Assembly: GCF_017161405.1 (NCBI RefSeq)
Contig: NZ_CP071051.1
Span: 372,001 to 436,000, forward strand
Source of the DNA: Leucobacter sp. CX169
Lineage (GTDB): Bacteria; Actinomycetota; Actinomycetes; Actinomycetales; Microbacteriaceae
DNA length: 64,000 nucleotides
Direction of reading: 5' to 3'
Shown here: positions 36,210-45,735 of the stretch, piece by piece
How the letters are laid out: each line of letters starts with the position of its first letter
Position numbering within the stretch: position 1 is the stretch's first letter
The notes under the pieces: generated by a model
What the model was told of the DNA's origin: nothing
The model's database searches: none
What the model saw: only the letters and a program-made list of their open reading frames with translations
Translations under genes and position numbers: made by a program

Positions 36210-36832
36210 TCCGCATCCTGCTCGTCGACGATCACCCCGTGCTGCGCCACGGTATTCAGTCGCTGCTCGCGACGCAGCGCGACTTCGAGGTCGTCGCGGA
36301 TGCTGGGAACGCGGCAGACGCGGTGGCGCTCGCCACGCGCGAGAGTGTTGACGTTGTTCTCATGGACCTGGACCTCGGTTCGGGCGAGGAGGGCGGGATC
36401 GCGGCCACGCGCAAGATCGTCCGCGCCTGTCCCCAGACGCGCGTCATTGTCTTCACGGCGTACGACTCGGACGCGGACATCGTGCGCGCGGTCGAGGCTG
36501 GTGCGGTCGGCTACCTCGTCAAGGACAGCCGCCCGGCCGAACTCTTCGGGGCGATTCGGGCGGCGGCGGGTGGGGCGGCGGCGCTCGCCGGCCCGATCGC
36601 GGCGCGGCTGCTCGAACGGATGCAGCACCCGGGGGACGTCCTCACCGGGCGCGAGCTCGAGGTGTTGGAGCTCGCCGCCGCCGGCCTGGCGAATCGAGCT
36701 CTCGCCGCGAAGCTCATGGTGAGCGAGGCGACCGTGAAGACGCATCTGCACCATATTTTCACCAAGCTGGACGTCGATAGCCGGCAGGCGGCGGTCGCGA
36801 GCGCGATCAAGAGCGGGCTCATTCGGCTGTAG
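36206..36832 (+). CDS. NarL/LuxR-family response regulator
   Basis: A 208-residue regulator. The receiver domain has acidic residues in ILLVDDHPVLRHG, the phospho-accepting Asp in VVLMDLDLGS (about residue 54), Thr in VIVFTAYDSD and Lys in GYLVKDSRP. The LuxR-type helix-turn-helix is in LTGRELEVLELAAAGLANRA followed by LMVSEATVKTHLHHIFTKLD. The start overlaps the kinase stop (ATGA). It likely acts on the 16-bp palindrome at 34980 and 37769. Confidence 0.92.
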   Translation: MIRILLVDDHPVLRHGIQSLLATQRDFEVVADAGNAADAVALATRESVDVVLMDLDLGSGEEGGIAATRKIVRACPQTRVIVFTAYDSDADIVRAVEAGAVGYLVKDSRPAELFGAIRAAAGGAAALAGPIAARLLERMQHPGDVLTGRELEVLELAAAGLANRALAAKLMVSEATVKTHLHHIFTKLDVDSRQAAVASAIKSGLIRL

Positions 36833-36841
36833 CTGGGTCGT

Positions 36842-36874
36842 GCGCGAATCGGCGGCCTACCCGCCGAGCGCGCG
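36842..36874. terminator. Possible bidirectional hairpin between regulator and second ankyrin gene
   Basis: GCGCG and CGGCGG pair with CCGCCG and CGCGC around CCTAC in the 24-bp convergent gap and the last ankyrin codons. There is no T tail, and the assignment rests on symmetry and position. Confidence 0.4.
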
Positions 36875-37732
36875 AATCACTTGCGCTGAGGCGAGGTGCC
36901 CCGCGTGCTCCGCGATCTCGAGGGCGCTGCGCCCCTGAGTGTCGACGCTGTCTGCGGGAGCGCCCGCCCGCAGCGCGAGGGCCACCCCGTTCGCGTCCCC
37001 TACCGCGGCCGCTGCGAGCAACGCCGGCACCGGATCGGCCGGCAGCGGCGTGGCCGCAAGCGCCTCGAGCAGCGCGGCCTGGGTGGGGTACCCCTTCGAG
37101 TAGGCCATCTGGAGCGGAGTGAGGCCCTCGAATCCGGAGGGTGCCTGGAACTGGACGCCGCCGGCGACGAGCACCCGCACGGTCGCGTGGTAGGTCGGGT
37201 CGTCGCGGCCGAGCCAGACCGCCTCGTGGATCGCCTGGTAGCCGATCCGGTTGACGTGATCGAGGGGAGTTCCCGCTTGGATCAGCTCGCCCACGACGTC
37301 CCAATGCCCACGCTCCGCGGCGCGGATGAGGCCGGTGCCGACCCAGCTGTCGAGGTCGTGCACGTTCGCGCCGTGTGCGAGCGTGAGGCGCAGCAACTCG
37401 AGCCGGCCCTCACTCGTGGCGATGAGATACGCGGACTGTACGGTGTCGTCCTTCGCGTTCACGTCGGCGCCCTGTTCGATGAGCTGTTTCGCGGCGTCGA
37501 CGTCGTTGGCCCAGGCCGCGGCGCGGAGGCGAGCGTCGAGCTCGGCCTGGGGCAGCTCTGGCGGTACCTCGGTGGGTTTGGGCGCAGGGGTGGGCGAGGG
37601 GGTCGAAGCCGGCGCGGACGGTGAAGGTGTCGTCTGCTCGGTGGCGATGGGCTCGGCCGCGCAGGCGGAGAGCGCCAACGGCAGCGCGAGCAAGAGGAGG
37701 GCCGGCCAGCGCCGACGGGTCGAAGTGTTCAC
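36857..37732 (-). CDS. Exported ankyrin-repeat lipoprotein 2
   Basis: About 291 residues. The signal peptide STRRRWPALLLLALPLALSAC has lipobox LSAC, followed by a Ser/Pro-rich linker and six or so ankyrin units: AWANDVDAAKQLIEQGADVN, SAYLIATSEGRLELLRLTLA, GTGLIRAAERGHWDVVGELI, GYQAIHEAVWLGRDD and GRSALEIAEHAGHLASAQVI. GTG 37732 is chosen because TAGCGT lies seven bases upstream and the palindrome then falls at the same distance as before the kinase gene; GTG 37741 is the alternative. It is a paralogue of ankyrin protein 1 and probably part of the same regulon. Confidence 0.82.
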   Translation of the reverse strand: MNTSTRRRWPALLLLALPLALSACAAEPIATEQTTPSPSAPASTPSPTPAPKPTEVPPELPQAELDARLRAAAWANDVDAAKQLIEQGADVNAKDDTVQSAYLIATSEGRLELLRLTLAHGANVHDLDSWVGTGLIRAAERGHWDVVGELIQAGTPLDHVNRIGYQAIHEAVWLGRDDPTYHATVRVLVAGGVQFQAPSGFEGLTPLQMAYSKGYPTQAALLEALAATPLPADPVPALLAAAAVGDANGVALALRAGAPADSVDTQGRSALEIAEHAGHLASAQVIRALGG

Positions 37733-37768
37733 ATCTTGCACGCTACGTCGCGGGCGAGGCGCCCCGCG

Positions 37769-37784
37769 TCAATCAATTGATGGA
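37769..37784. promoter_or_regulatory. 16-bp palindromic operator, copy 2
   Basis: TCAATCAATTGATGGA matches copy 1 at 15 of 16 positions. Its centre is about 44.5 bp before GTG 37732 of the second ankyrin gene, the same placement as copy 1 before the kinase gene. This supports a shared activator site overlapping the -35 region. Confidence 0.65.
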
Positions 37785-37810
37785 CCTCAGGGAGTGCCCA
37801 GGAGTACGCA

Positions 37811-37853
37811 TCGAAACGGGGAGGTGGGCGTGTGCCCATCCTCCCCGTTTCGA
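37811..37853 (-). terminator. Strong hairpin after the system 3 transporter operon
   Basis: Arms TCGAAACGGGGAGGTGGGC and its complement pair over 19 bases with one bulged T and a GTGT loop. It lies 31 bp after the ATPase stop on the minus strand. There is no T tail, but the stem is one of the strongest in the window. Confidence 0.65.
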
Positions 37854-37883
37854 CGCGCTGATCCTGCTGGTCGGCCGCGCCGT

Positions 37884-39074
37884 CTACGTTGCGGACTCTC
37901 CCGCATCGCCGGTGTCGACGAGCAGCACGCCAGAGGATATGTCCCACATCATTGCGACGTTGTCCCCGCGGTTGTGGATGCGTGCGTCCTGACCGAGGCG
38001 AACCGCACCCTCAGTGCCGTCAGGAAGCCTCACCGTGTATCGCCGAGACGCTCCCAGGTAGGTGACGTCGAGGATGGTGACAGGAATCGAGTTCTGTGAT
38101 TCGCCGATTGGCGTGCCCGCGGACTCTAGTCGCAGATTCTCGGGACGGATGAGGATCGCAAGGTTCTCGTGTGCCGACTGCCCATCTGCAACCACTCGGT
38201 GCCCGGCGATCTCGAGCGCGGTCTGTCGCTCGCCAACCGTGATCCCCTTCCCCAGGAGCACGGTGGACTCGCCGAGGAACCGCCCGACAAACAGCGTCTG
38301 CGGTGCCTCGTACAGGTCCTCCGACGTCCCGACCTGCTCGATCCTGCCGTTGTTGAAGACTGCGATGCGGTCCGACATGGACAGTGCTTCCTCCTGATCG
38401 TGCGTCACGTACACAAACGTCGATCCCACCTCGCGGTGGATGCGCTTGATCTCGGTCTGCAACCACTCGCGGAGCTTCTTGTCGAGGGCACCGAGGGGCT
38501 CATCCATCAGCAGCACGCGCGGTTCGTACACGAGCGCTCGCGCCAGAGCGACTCGCTGCTGCTGGCCGCCGGAGAGTTCTGACGGGTAGCGATCTCCGAA
38601 GTCGCCCATTCGCACCATGCCGAGTGCCGTCGCGACCTTCTCTTTTTGCGCGGCCTTGCTGAGCTTGCGGCGCTGCAGGGGGTACGCGATGTTCTCGGCG
38701 ACGGTCTTGTGTGGGAACAGGGCGTAGTTCTGGAACACCATGCCGATGTCGCGCTTGTGCGGTGGGAGCTTCGCCACGGGCTTGCCATAGATATGCAGCA
38801 GGCCTTCCGTGACCGAGGTGAAGCCCGCGATCATGTTGAGCGTGGTCGTCTTGCCTGACCCGGACGGGCCGAGGAAGGTCATGAACTCGCCCGGCTCGAT
38901 CACCAGGTCGATCTCGTCGACCACGGTGCTCTCGCCGTAGCGCTTCGTCACCGAGTTCAAGCTGATCCCGGCGTCGCCGATGGCGTGGATCGCGGAGGTG
39001 TTCAGACCCTCAGTCCGCAGCTCCTGCTCATGTCCTTCGGGCAGGGGGTTGTCGTTGTGTGTCAGAGCGTTCAC
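37884..39074 (-). CDS. ABC transporter ATP-binding protein, PotA-like (system 3)
   Basis: A 396-residue ATPase. Walker A GPSGSGKTT is at about residues 68-76, then LSGGQQQRVALARALVYEPR and VLLMDEPLGALD, and FVYVTHDQEEALSMSDR. The TOBE-like C-terminus is complete. An N-terminal extension of about 30 residues (NDNPLPEGHEQELRTEG) is unusual for PotA. The GTG start overlaps the preceding permease stop by four bases. Last gene of the minus-strand DBCA unit. Confidence 0.92.
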   Translation of the reverse strand: MNALTHNDNPLPEGHEQELRTEGLNTSAIHAIGDAGISLNSVTKRYGESTVVDEIDLVIEPGEFMTFLGPSGSGKTTTLNMIAGFTSVTEGLLHIYGKPVAKLPPHKRDIGMVFQNYALFPHKTVAENIAYPLQRRKLSKAAQKEKVATALGMVRMGDFGDRYPSELSGGQQQRVALARALVYEPRVLLMDEPLGALDKKLREWLQTEIKRIHREVGSTFVYVTHDQEEALSMSDRIAVFNNGRIEQVGTSEDLYEAPQTLFVGRFLGESTVLLGKGITVGERQTALEIAGHRVVADGQSAHENLAILIRPENLRLESAGTPIGESQNSIPVTILDVTYLGASRRYTVRLPDGTEGAVRLGQDARIHNRGDNVAMMWDISSGVLLVDTGDAGESAT

Positions 39075-39856
39075 GCTACCGGTCGCTTTCTTTTCCGCGT
39101 GGCGAACTGCGCGATGAGCATCACGATCACCGAGGTGAGCATCGTGATTACCGCCACCGCGGCCACTGTTGGGTCATTGCTTTGCGTGACGCTGTTGAAG
39201 ATTTTCACTGGCAGCGTCTGCAAGGAGGGGCTCTGAATGAAGAGGGACAGAATTACTTCATCGAACGAGGTGACGAAGGCGAAGAGTGCACCCGCAGTCA
39301 CCCCCGGCGCGATCAAGGGCAACGTAATGCTGAAGAACGTTTGTACCCGCCCTGCACCCAGGCTTGCCGAGGCCTGTTCGAGTCGAGGGTCAACCCCCTG
39401 TAGCGATGCCATCACGTTGGTGATCACGAGCGGCATCGACACGATGGTGTGTGCAAGGACGAACCCGGGGAGCGTGCCCAGGAGGTCGAGCCGCAGGAAC
39501 AGTGAGTAGAGGCCGACTGCGAGCACAATGCCAGGCACGATCAGGGGGAGGAGGAAGTAGCCCTCAAGCAGGCCCTTCCCGCGAAACTTCACCTTTGCCA
39601 AGCCCAGGGAAGCGAGCACGCCCACCGACGTTGCAATCACCATGGTGAGCACGGCGACCTGGAGCGAGGAGAAGAGTGCCTTCATCCAGTTCGGGTCCGT
39701 GAAGAAGTTCTCGTACCACCTGGTCGAGAACCCCTTGGGCGGGAAGTTGAACGACGAGGCCTCGTTGAACGACATCGGCACGATGACGAGCGTGGGAAGG
39801 ATCAACCACAGCACGATGATGACGGCGAATGCGCCGAGCAGCCGTTTCGTCGTCAT
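39071..39856 (-). CDS. ABC transporter permease, PotC-like (system 3)
   Basis: A 261-residue six-helix membrane protein. The EAA-type loop is in LEQASASLGAGRVQTFFSIT followed by LPLIAPGVTAG, and FVTSFDEVILSLFI near the C-terminus matches the system 2 PotC-like protein. Its start overlaps the end of the partner permease by one base. Confidence 0.92.
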   Translation of the reverse strand: MTTKRLLGAFAVIIVLWLILPTLVIVPMSFNEASSFNFPPKGFSTRWYENFFTDPNWMKALFSSLQVAVLTMVIATSVGVLASLGLAKVKFRGKGLLEGYFLLPLIVPGIVLAVGLYSLFLRLDLLGTLPGFVLAHTIVSMPLVITNVMASLQGVDPRLEQASASLGAGRVQTFFSITLPLIAPGVTAGALFAFVTSFDEVILSLFIQSPSLQTLPVKIFNSVTQSNDPTVAAVAVITMLTSVIVMLIAQFATRKRKRPVA

Positions 39857-40770
39857 CAGCGATCCACCCCCGGGAACAGACTGCCGTTCCTATTGAATCG
39901 CGACACCAAGACGAGGATCGCGATCGTGCAGGCGAGCAGAAAAATACCGAGCGCAGTGCCCTGGCCCCACATGAGGAAGACGCTGATCTGCTGCTGGATG
40001 AGCGCCGAAATCATGATCTCCTTCGACGAACCCAGCAACGCCGGGATGATGTAGAAGCCGAGGCCCAGGATGAAGACCGTCACTCCACCCGAGAAGATTC
40101 CGGGCTTGGACAGCGGCAGATACACCGTGAAGAAGGCCGTCACCGGGTTTGCCCCGAGGTTGGATGCGGCGGGCAACAGACGCTTGTCGATCTTTGACAT
40201 CGATGAGTACAAAGGCAGCACCATGAACGGGAGCAAGACCTGGCTCATGCCGAGGGCGACGCCGAACGTCGTGCGGATCAGCGGGATCGGGCCGATCCCG
40301 AACCACACCTCGAGTAGGCCGTTGATCGGTCCGGTGTCTTGGAGCAACACCATCCAGGCGAGGGTGCGCACCAGGATCGAGGTCCACAGCGGCATCATGA
40401 TGAAGAGCTGCATCATGTTGCGTGTGCGGTCCGACACGATGGTCATCAGGTAGGCGTAGGGGTAGGCAAGCAACAGGCACACGAAGGTGACCAGGATCGC
40501 TGTTCCGAAGGTGCGGAGTACGACGTTGAGGTTGGCCTCGGTGCTAAAGAGCCAGACGTAGTTCTGCAGTCCCGGCACGGGATCGGTGACGGAGCGAATA
40601 AACACATCGATGAGCGGCGCGAGGAAGAACAGGGTAACGATCATGAATGCGGGTATCAGCAGAAGGAACGGACGCCAGTTCTTTGGCCCCCGAGTCTTCG
40701 CCCCTGCCGCATCCGTGCCGGAGGCGCCGTCCACTCGCGCGACGCCCCCGGTAGCAGTGTTTTCGGTCAT
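39856..40770 (-). CDS. ABC transporter permease, PotB-like (system 3)
   Basis: A 304-residue membrane protein. It has the EAA-like loop LLPAASNLGANPVTAFFTVY followed by LPLSKPGIFSGG, and the segment AYPYAYLMTIV is shared with system 2. ATG 40770 (MTENTATGG) is chosen; upstream in-frame starts reach into the binding-protein gene. The N-terminal 25 residues before the first helix are polar and cytoplasmic. Confidence 0.92.
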   Translation of the reverse strand: MTENTATGGVARVDGASGTDAAGAKTRGPKNWRPFLLLIPAFMIVTLFFLAPLIDVFIRSVTDPVPGLQNYVWLFSTEANLNVVLRTFGTAILVTFVCLLLAYPYAYLMTIVSDRTRNMMQLFIMMPLWTSILVRTLAWMVLLQDTGPINGLLEVWFGIGPIPLIRTTFGVALGMSQVLLPFMVLPLYSSMSKIDKRLLPAASNLGANPVTAFFTVYLPLSKPGIFSGGVTVFILGLGFYIIPALLGSSKEIMISALIQQQISVFLMWGQGTALGIFLLACTIAILVLVSRFNRNGSLFPGVDR

Positions 40771-40775
40771 GGTGA

Positions 40776-41903
40776 TTAGTTTCCGGTCGCCCAGCCGGCC
40801 CATGCCGCAGAGAGTGCATCGTAGTTCTCGACCCAGAAGTCGACGTTGGGCGCGATTCCGGTATCCAGGTGCTCGGTGGTCATCCACTCAGCGAGCTGCT
40901 TATCCAGCTTCGGCTTGGCGTCAATGTTCACCCCGCCGTACGAGGTGAGCTCGCTCATCTTGGCCTGCTGCTCGGCGCCGATGGAGTAGTTCACCGCTGC
41001 GAAGGCGGCCTGCTTGTCCTTGACACCCTTCGGGATGCCGTTCGAATCGACCATGATCATCCACTGGTCCCACATCGGTGCAACCGGTGCCCCGGCCGCT
41101 GCGGCTCCGTAGCCGCGGCCCGACCAGACGAGACCCATCACCGCTTCTCCGGATTCAAGCTGCTGCTGCGCCTGCGCGCCAGTGGTCCAACCGATCACGT
41201 TGTCGCCGAGATCCTTGTACATGTCGAAGGCGCCTTCGATGTCGTCAGTCGACAGATCGGTGACGTCCTTGCCCTGCGCCGTGAGAGCAAACTCGACCGT
41301 CTGAGGATCGACGTAGGTGGACTGGCTCACGGTGCGCTTCCCGGGGAACTTCTCCGTGTCGAAGAAGTCGGCGGCGCTCGTGGGCGGGTTGTCCCCAAAC
41401 TTGTCGGTGTTGTAGACAACAACGAGGCCATACAGAATCTGAGGAACCATGCACTTGTCGGTGATCGTGCCCTCGGGCACCTTCGAAATATCGATCTGGC
41501 TGTAGTCAATCTCTTCGTACAGGGTTCCGCAGCCACGGGCGGTGTCGAACTGCGTCGTGTTCACGATGTCCCAGCTCACGTTGCCGGCGTCCACCATGGC
41601 CTTCAGCTTCCCGGCATCGAACGCGTCTTGGTTCATCGTCGCGCCGGAAGCCTTCGCGAACGGGTCCCAGAGTGCTTCGGTCTGGCCGTCCTGGAAGACT
41701 CCGCCGGACCCGGCGAACGTGAGTGTGACGCCGTCGAGCGCGCCGGCCTTGATCTCACCGGCGACGGGCGTGCCAAGGTTGTGATCTGCTGCGGGCTCCG
41801 GCTCGGAGGCTCCGCTACAGCCGACCAGAGTCAGCGCGAGGGCTGCCGCGCCAGCGACCAGACCCAGGCCTCGTCGAGCTTTTGTGTTGTTCACAGTGGA
41901 CAT
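40776..41903 (-). CDS. Polyamine-type ABC transporter substrate-binding lipoprotein (system 3)
   Basis: A 375-residue lipoprotein with lipobox LVGC near residue 29. LTFAGSGGVFQDGQTEALWD and WTTGAQAQQQLESGEAVMGL mark the same subtype as system 2. ATG 41903 follows GAGGAAG; an in-frame start at 41915 is possible. First gene of the minus-strand operon, divergent from the PucR regulator 409 bp away. Confidence 0.92.
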   Translation of the reverse strand: MSTVNNTKARRGLGLVAGAAALALTLVGCSGASEPEPAADHNLGTPVAGEIKAGALDGVTLTFAGSGGVFQDGQTEALWDPFAKASGATMNQDAFDAGKLKAMVDAGNVSWDIVNTTQFDTARGCGTLYEEIDYSQIDISKVPEGTITDKCMVPQILYGLVVVYNTDKFGDNPPTSAADFFDTEKFPGKRTVSQSTYVDPQTVEFALTAQGKDVTDLSTDDIEGAFDMYKDLGDNVIGWTTGAQAQQQLESGEAVMGLVWSGRGYGAAAAGAPVAPMWDQWMIMVDSNGIPKGVKDKQAAFAAVNYSIGAEQQAKMSELTSYGGVNIDAKPKLDKQLAEWMTTEHLDTGIAPNVDFWVENYDALSAAWAGWATGN

Positions 41904-42312
41904 GTGCTTCCTCACTTCATCGTGATGGATATCACCGACGACCCGGCAACTCGGTCGGTGCTCATCGGTGGTTTCAGTCGACCAGCCGGATCAGTTCGCC
42001 CGGCGGCTGCCCTGAAGCTACCAGCGAAATTCACCCAGACCATGGCCCCTGTGACCGCTTCGTTACCGCGTCAGCGATCTTTCATAGCTTCGTATACAGC
42101 CCGCTCTCGACATCGTACGAAGATAGGGATTTGGCGGCAGCGAGTGCGCATGGATCCCGCTCGGGCTCAGTCCTGCCTACGATGAGATGAGCAGCGATGG
42201 CAGTTCGAGGAGGAACGCGCATGGAAGTTGTGGACGTTGGGATGTCGCTTCGCGACAACTCCCGCGCGCCGCAATTCGATGCGGACCTCACGGCTGCGGC
42301 GGAACGGGACGC
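41904..42312. promoter_or_regulatory. Divergent control region, system 3 transporter/PucR
   Basis: This 409-bp region has no convincing gene. An inverted repeat CTTCGTA (42088-42094) and TACGAAG (42116-42122), in an AT-richer patch, is a candidate PucR site. TACGAT at 42178-42183 could be a -10 box, giving a leader of about 120 nt. A short in-frame upstream extension of the PucR frame begins at 42187 but has unconserved composition. Confidence 0.4.
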
Positions 42313-43767
42313 ATGAAGTTCACGGTCAAGTCACTCATCGAGCTTCCCATCGCGCGCACGGTATCTCTGACCCCGGGGGTGGGGGAGGACCGGCCGATCA
42401 CCTGGGCGCATGTCTGCGAGCTCGCAGAGCCAGGGCGATGGCTTGGGGCAGGCACGCTCGTGATGACGACCGGGATCGGGGTTCCGGCGACAACCGCCGA
42501 GCAGTGCACGTACCTCGACGGCATGTACGCCGCGGGAATCAGTGCGGTGACGGTCGACCCGGAACTCATCGAAGTTCCCTTCACCGCTGAGGCGCTTGAG
42601 CACGCTGCGGAACTAGGGTTTCCTGTGCTGCAGACAGAGCATGACGTGCCCTTTGCGGTGGTGGGAAAGGCCGTGGCGGAGAGCGTGCAGCAGGGCCGCT
42701 CTGCCAGAGTCCAGCAGACCGAGCAAATGTATGCGGCACTCGCGGCTCACCCGGATAGTGCCCCGATTGAAGACCTGCTCGATGCGCTCGGTGAAATGCT
42801 GGGCGGGCCGCTGACGCTTCACCAACGCGGCAGTCTCGGCATCTCGAATGCACCAGGGACGATGCAGCGCATCGCGACGGGCGTTGTCGCAATTGCGACC
42901 CATGCTCCCGCAAGCCCCGAGCTGAAGTTCGAGTACCCGCACACGATGAATCGCACCCTCCTGCAGCATGTCGCCAGCATCGTGAGTAGCGCGCTGTCAA
43001 TACAGGCGGCAAACCATCGCAGTGAGTGGTTGCATGGCTCACTCCTGCTCGCGGACCTCTGCGACGATTCAGTGGCAAGCGGACCCGCAGAGAATCTCGT
43101 GGCCGCGCATGGGGTGCTGCCGCCCTATTTCCTCGCGGTGCTGCAGAGTGAGGGAGCGCTCGCGACGATCGACCGAGCACACGCGACCTTTGCGATGCTC
43201 AGGATCCCTGCACTCGCAACCACCAAGGACGCGCAGGTGCTGCTGTTGACCGGAAGGAACGACGCGCTTGAGGAGGCGCTGGCTGCGCTCGCTGACGAGC
43301 AGACGCGTATCGGAGTCAGTGCGACGTTTCTCGGGCTGGCAGAGTTGCAGCCCGCGCTGCGGCAGGCCCGCAGCGCCCTGATCCGGAACCATCAAAGCGG
43401 TCGCGTGATGCACTTTGAGGAGCACGAGAACGCCTCATTGTTCTTGCCGAACAGCACTGAGCAACTACGGCATATTGCGCGGCAAGTGCTGGGCCCGCTG
43501 CAAACCTACGACCAGCAGCGGGGGACCTCGCTCACGCACACACTCAGGGTGTTTCTTGAAGAAAACTGCAGCTGGGTGCGAGCATCAGAACGACTCTTCG
43601 TGCATCGACAGACGCTGATCGCGCGAGTTTCCCGCATTGAGAAGATCATCGACCGGGACCTCTCGGCGATGGAAGACACCGCAGAGTGCTGGCTCGCGGT
43701 GCAGGCAGCCATTCGATGTGGGGACCTCGCGCCAAACCGTGACGAGAGGCCCGGGGCCGAAGCGTAG
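42313..43767 (+). CDS. PucR-family transcriptional regulator
   Basis: A 484-residue regulator. The N-terminal PucR purine-catabolism-type domain is in LAEPGRWLGAGTLVMTTGIG and FTAEALEHAAELGFPVLQTE. The central part resembles the GGDEF-like CdaR fold. The C-terminal helix-turn-helix is in LTHTLRVFLEENCSWVRASE followed by RLFVHRQTLIARVSRIEKII. PucR-type proteins often activate purine, amino-acid or polyamine catabolism. It is divergent from transporter system 3, its likely target. ATG 42313 is preceded by a weak GGGAC. Confidence 0.87.
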   Translation: MKFTVKSLIELPIARTVSLTPGVGEDRPITWAHVCELAEPGRWLGAGTLVMTTGIGVPATTAEQCTYLDGMYAAGISAVTVDPELIEVPFTAEALEHAAELGFPVLQTEHDVPFAVVGKAVAESVQQGRSARVQQTEQMYAALAAHPDSAPIEDLLDALGEMLGGPLTLHQRGSLGISNAPGTMQRIATGVVAIATHAPASPELKFEYPHTMNRTLLQHVASIVSSALSIQAANHRSEWLHGSLLLADLCDDSVASGPAENLVAAHGVLPPYFLAVLQSEGALATIDRAHATFAMLRIPALATTKDAQVLLLTGRNDALEEALAALADEQTRIGVSATFLGLAELQPALRQARSALIRNHQSGRVMHFEEHENASLFLPNSTEQLRHIARQVLGPLQTYDQQRGTSLTHTLRVFLEENCSWVRASERLFVHRQTLIARVSRIEKIIDRDLSAMEDTAECWLAVQAAIRCGDLAPNRDERPGAEA

Positions 43768-43776
43768 GGTTCCGCG

Positions 43777-45543
43777 CTACTCCGCGTCGATCACCGAGAG
43801 CAGCACGTGCCCGCTCGGCACGGTCGTGCCGGCCTCGGCGTTGATGCTGCTGATGATGCCATCACGGTGCGCGAAGATCGACTGCTCCATCTTCATCGCC
43901 TCGAGCACGACGACGAGGTCGCCGGCGGAAACCTGCTGGCCCTCTTCGACCGCGATCTTGACGACCGTGGCCTGCATGGGCGCGGAGACCGAGTCGCCGG
44001 TTGCCGTGGCGACCGAGCTGCCGTGCGCGCGGCGGGGAGCGGGACCACGAGTGACCTCGAGGTCAGACAGAGGCAGCAGCGAGGTCGGCATGGTGACCTC
44101 GACGCGGCGGCCCTCGACCTCGACGACGACGCTCTGGCGGCTCGCGGCGACGCCGAGCGGCGGCACCTCACCCTCCCAAGGCTCGATATCGTTCTCAAAC
44201 TCCTGCTCGATCCAGAGCGTGTACACGCCGAACGTGCCGTCCTGCGCGGTGAACGCCGGATCGCGTACGATCTTGCGGTGGAACGGAAGCACGGTCGGCA
44301 GGCCGGTGATCTCGAACTCGTCGAGCGCGCGGCGGGCACGCTCAAGCGCCTGCTCGCGGGTCGCGCCCGTCACGATGAGCTTGCCGAGCATCGAGTCGAA
44401 GGATCCCGAGATGACGTCACCTGCGGCAACGCCCGTGTCGACGCGCACGCCGGGGCCACTCGCCGCCTTGAACTGCGTAACGGGGCCGGGGGCGGGGAGG
44501 AAGCCGTTGCCCGGATCCTCGCCGTTCAGGCGGAACTCGAACGAGTGGCCGTGGGGGACGGGGTCGGAATAGTCGAGGACGCCGCCCTCCGCGATGCGGA
44601 ACTGTTCGCGCACGAGGTCGATGCCCGTGATCTCCTCGGAGACCGGGTGCTCGACCTGCAGGCGGGTGTTGACCTCGAGGAACGAGACCGTGCCATCACG
44701 TGCGACGAGGAACTCGCAGGTGCCGGCGCCGACGTAGTTCACGGCCTTCAGGATTTCCTTCGACGCGCGCACGAGCTCGGCGTTCTGCGCATCGGTGAGG
44801 AACGGCGCGGGCGCCTCTTCCACGAGCTTCTGGTGGCGACGCTGCAGCGAGCAGTCGCGGGTCGAGACGACGACGACGTTGCCGTGCTGGTCGGCGAGGC
44901 ACTGGGTCTCGACGTGGCGGGGCTTCTCCAGATACTTCTCGACGAAGCACTCGCCGCGGCCGAAAGCCGACACGGCCTCGCGGGTGGCCGATTCGAAGAG
45001 CTCGGCGACCTCGTCGCGCTCGTAGGCGACCTTGAGGCCGCGGCCGCCGCCGCCGAAGGCCGCCTTGATCGCGACGGGCAGGCCGTGCACATCGACGAAG
45101 TCGAGGACCTCGGACGCGTCCTTGACGGGGTCGCTCGTGCCGGGGGCGAGCGGCGCGTTGACGCTCTCGGCCACGTGGCGCGCGGACACCTTGTCGCCGA
45201 GCTGCTCGATTGCCTCGGGGCTCGGGCCGATCCAGGTCATTCCGGCGGCGATGACGGCGCGCGCGAACTCGGCGTTCTCGGCGAGGAAGCCATAGCCGGG
45301 GTGCACGGCGTCGGCGCCAGAGCGGCGAGCTGCGGCGAGAATCTTGTCGATGACGAGGTACGTCTCGGCGCTCGTCGTGCCGACCAGCGCGTACGCCTCG
45401 TCGGCGAGCTGCGCGTGCATGGCATCTCGATCCTGGTCCGCGTAGACGGCGACGGAGGCGATCCCGCTGTCGTGGGCTGCGCGAATAATGCGGACGGCGA
45501 TCTCGCCACGGTTGGCGATGAGCACTTTACGGATGCGAGACAT
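43777..45543 (-). CDS. Acetyl-/propionyl-CoA carboxylase alpha chain (biotin carboxylase plus biotin carrier)
   Basis: A 588-residue protein. The biotin carboxylase domain starts at [20 protein letters not shown]; the ATP-grasp motif is in [20 protein letters not shown], and [36 protein letters not shown] and the carboxylase C-terminal domain follow. The biotin-carrier domain ends the protein, with biotinylated Lys in EAMKMEQ about 36 residues from the C-terminus. It would make malonyl- or methylmalonyl-CoA with a separate beta subunit not seen here. ATG 45543 gives the standard N-terminus. Confidence 0.95.
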   Translation of the reverse strand: MSRIRKVLIANRGEIAVRIIRAAHDSGIASVAVYADQDRDAMHAQLADEAYALVGTTSAETYLVIDKILAAARRSGADAVHPGYGFLAENAEFARAVIAAGMTWIGPSPEAIEQLGDKVSARHVAESVNAPLAPGTSDPVKDASEVLDFVDVHGLPVAIKAAFGGGGRGLKVAYERDEVAELFESATREAVSAFGRGECFVEKYLEKPRHVETQCLADQHGNVVVVSTRDCSLQRRHQKLVEEAPAPFLTDAQNAELVRASKEILKAVNYVGAGTCEFLVARDGTVSFLEVNTRLQVEHPVSEEITGIDLVREQFRIAEGGVLDYSDPVPHGHSFEFRLNGEDPGNGFLPAPGPVTQFKAASGPGVRVDTGVAAGDVISGSFDSMLGKLIVTGATREQALERARRALDEFEITGLPTVLPFHRKIVRDPAFTAQDGTFGVYTLWIEQEFENDIEPWEGEVPPLGVAASRQSVVVEVEGRRVEVTMPTSLLPLSDLEVTRGPAPRRAHGSSVATATGDSVSAPMQATVVKIAVEEGQQVSAGDLVVVLEAMKMEQSIFAHRDGIISSINAEAGTTVPSGHVLLSVIDAE

Positions 45544-45735
45544 GGGCCCAAGCCTATTCGAGTGCCAATGGTGATCCTTGGATATGAGCAACAAACCTTT
45601 CACCAGATCGTTGCCGGAGCAGACAGTTCGGGCGTAGCGGGCGGACCACTCGCGCCATTACGCTGAGCACACAGCACACGCTCGGCGCCGAGCAATCCTG
45701 CACCGGCCCGCCCTGATATCGAAGGAACCGCCACG

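Noticed and set aside
42187-42312. Longer N-terminus for the PucR regulator
   Set aside because: Codons between 42187 and 42312 have unconserved Arg/Gly/Ser-rich content, and the PucR domain begins naturally at ATG 42313.
43807-45666. 619-codon open frame on the plus strand
   Set aside because: Antisense to the biotin carboxylase gene; no conserved motif.
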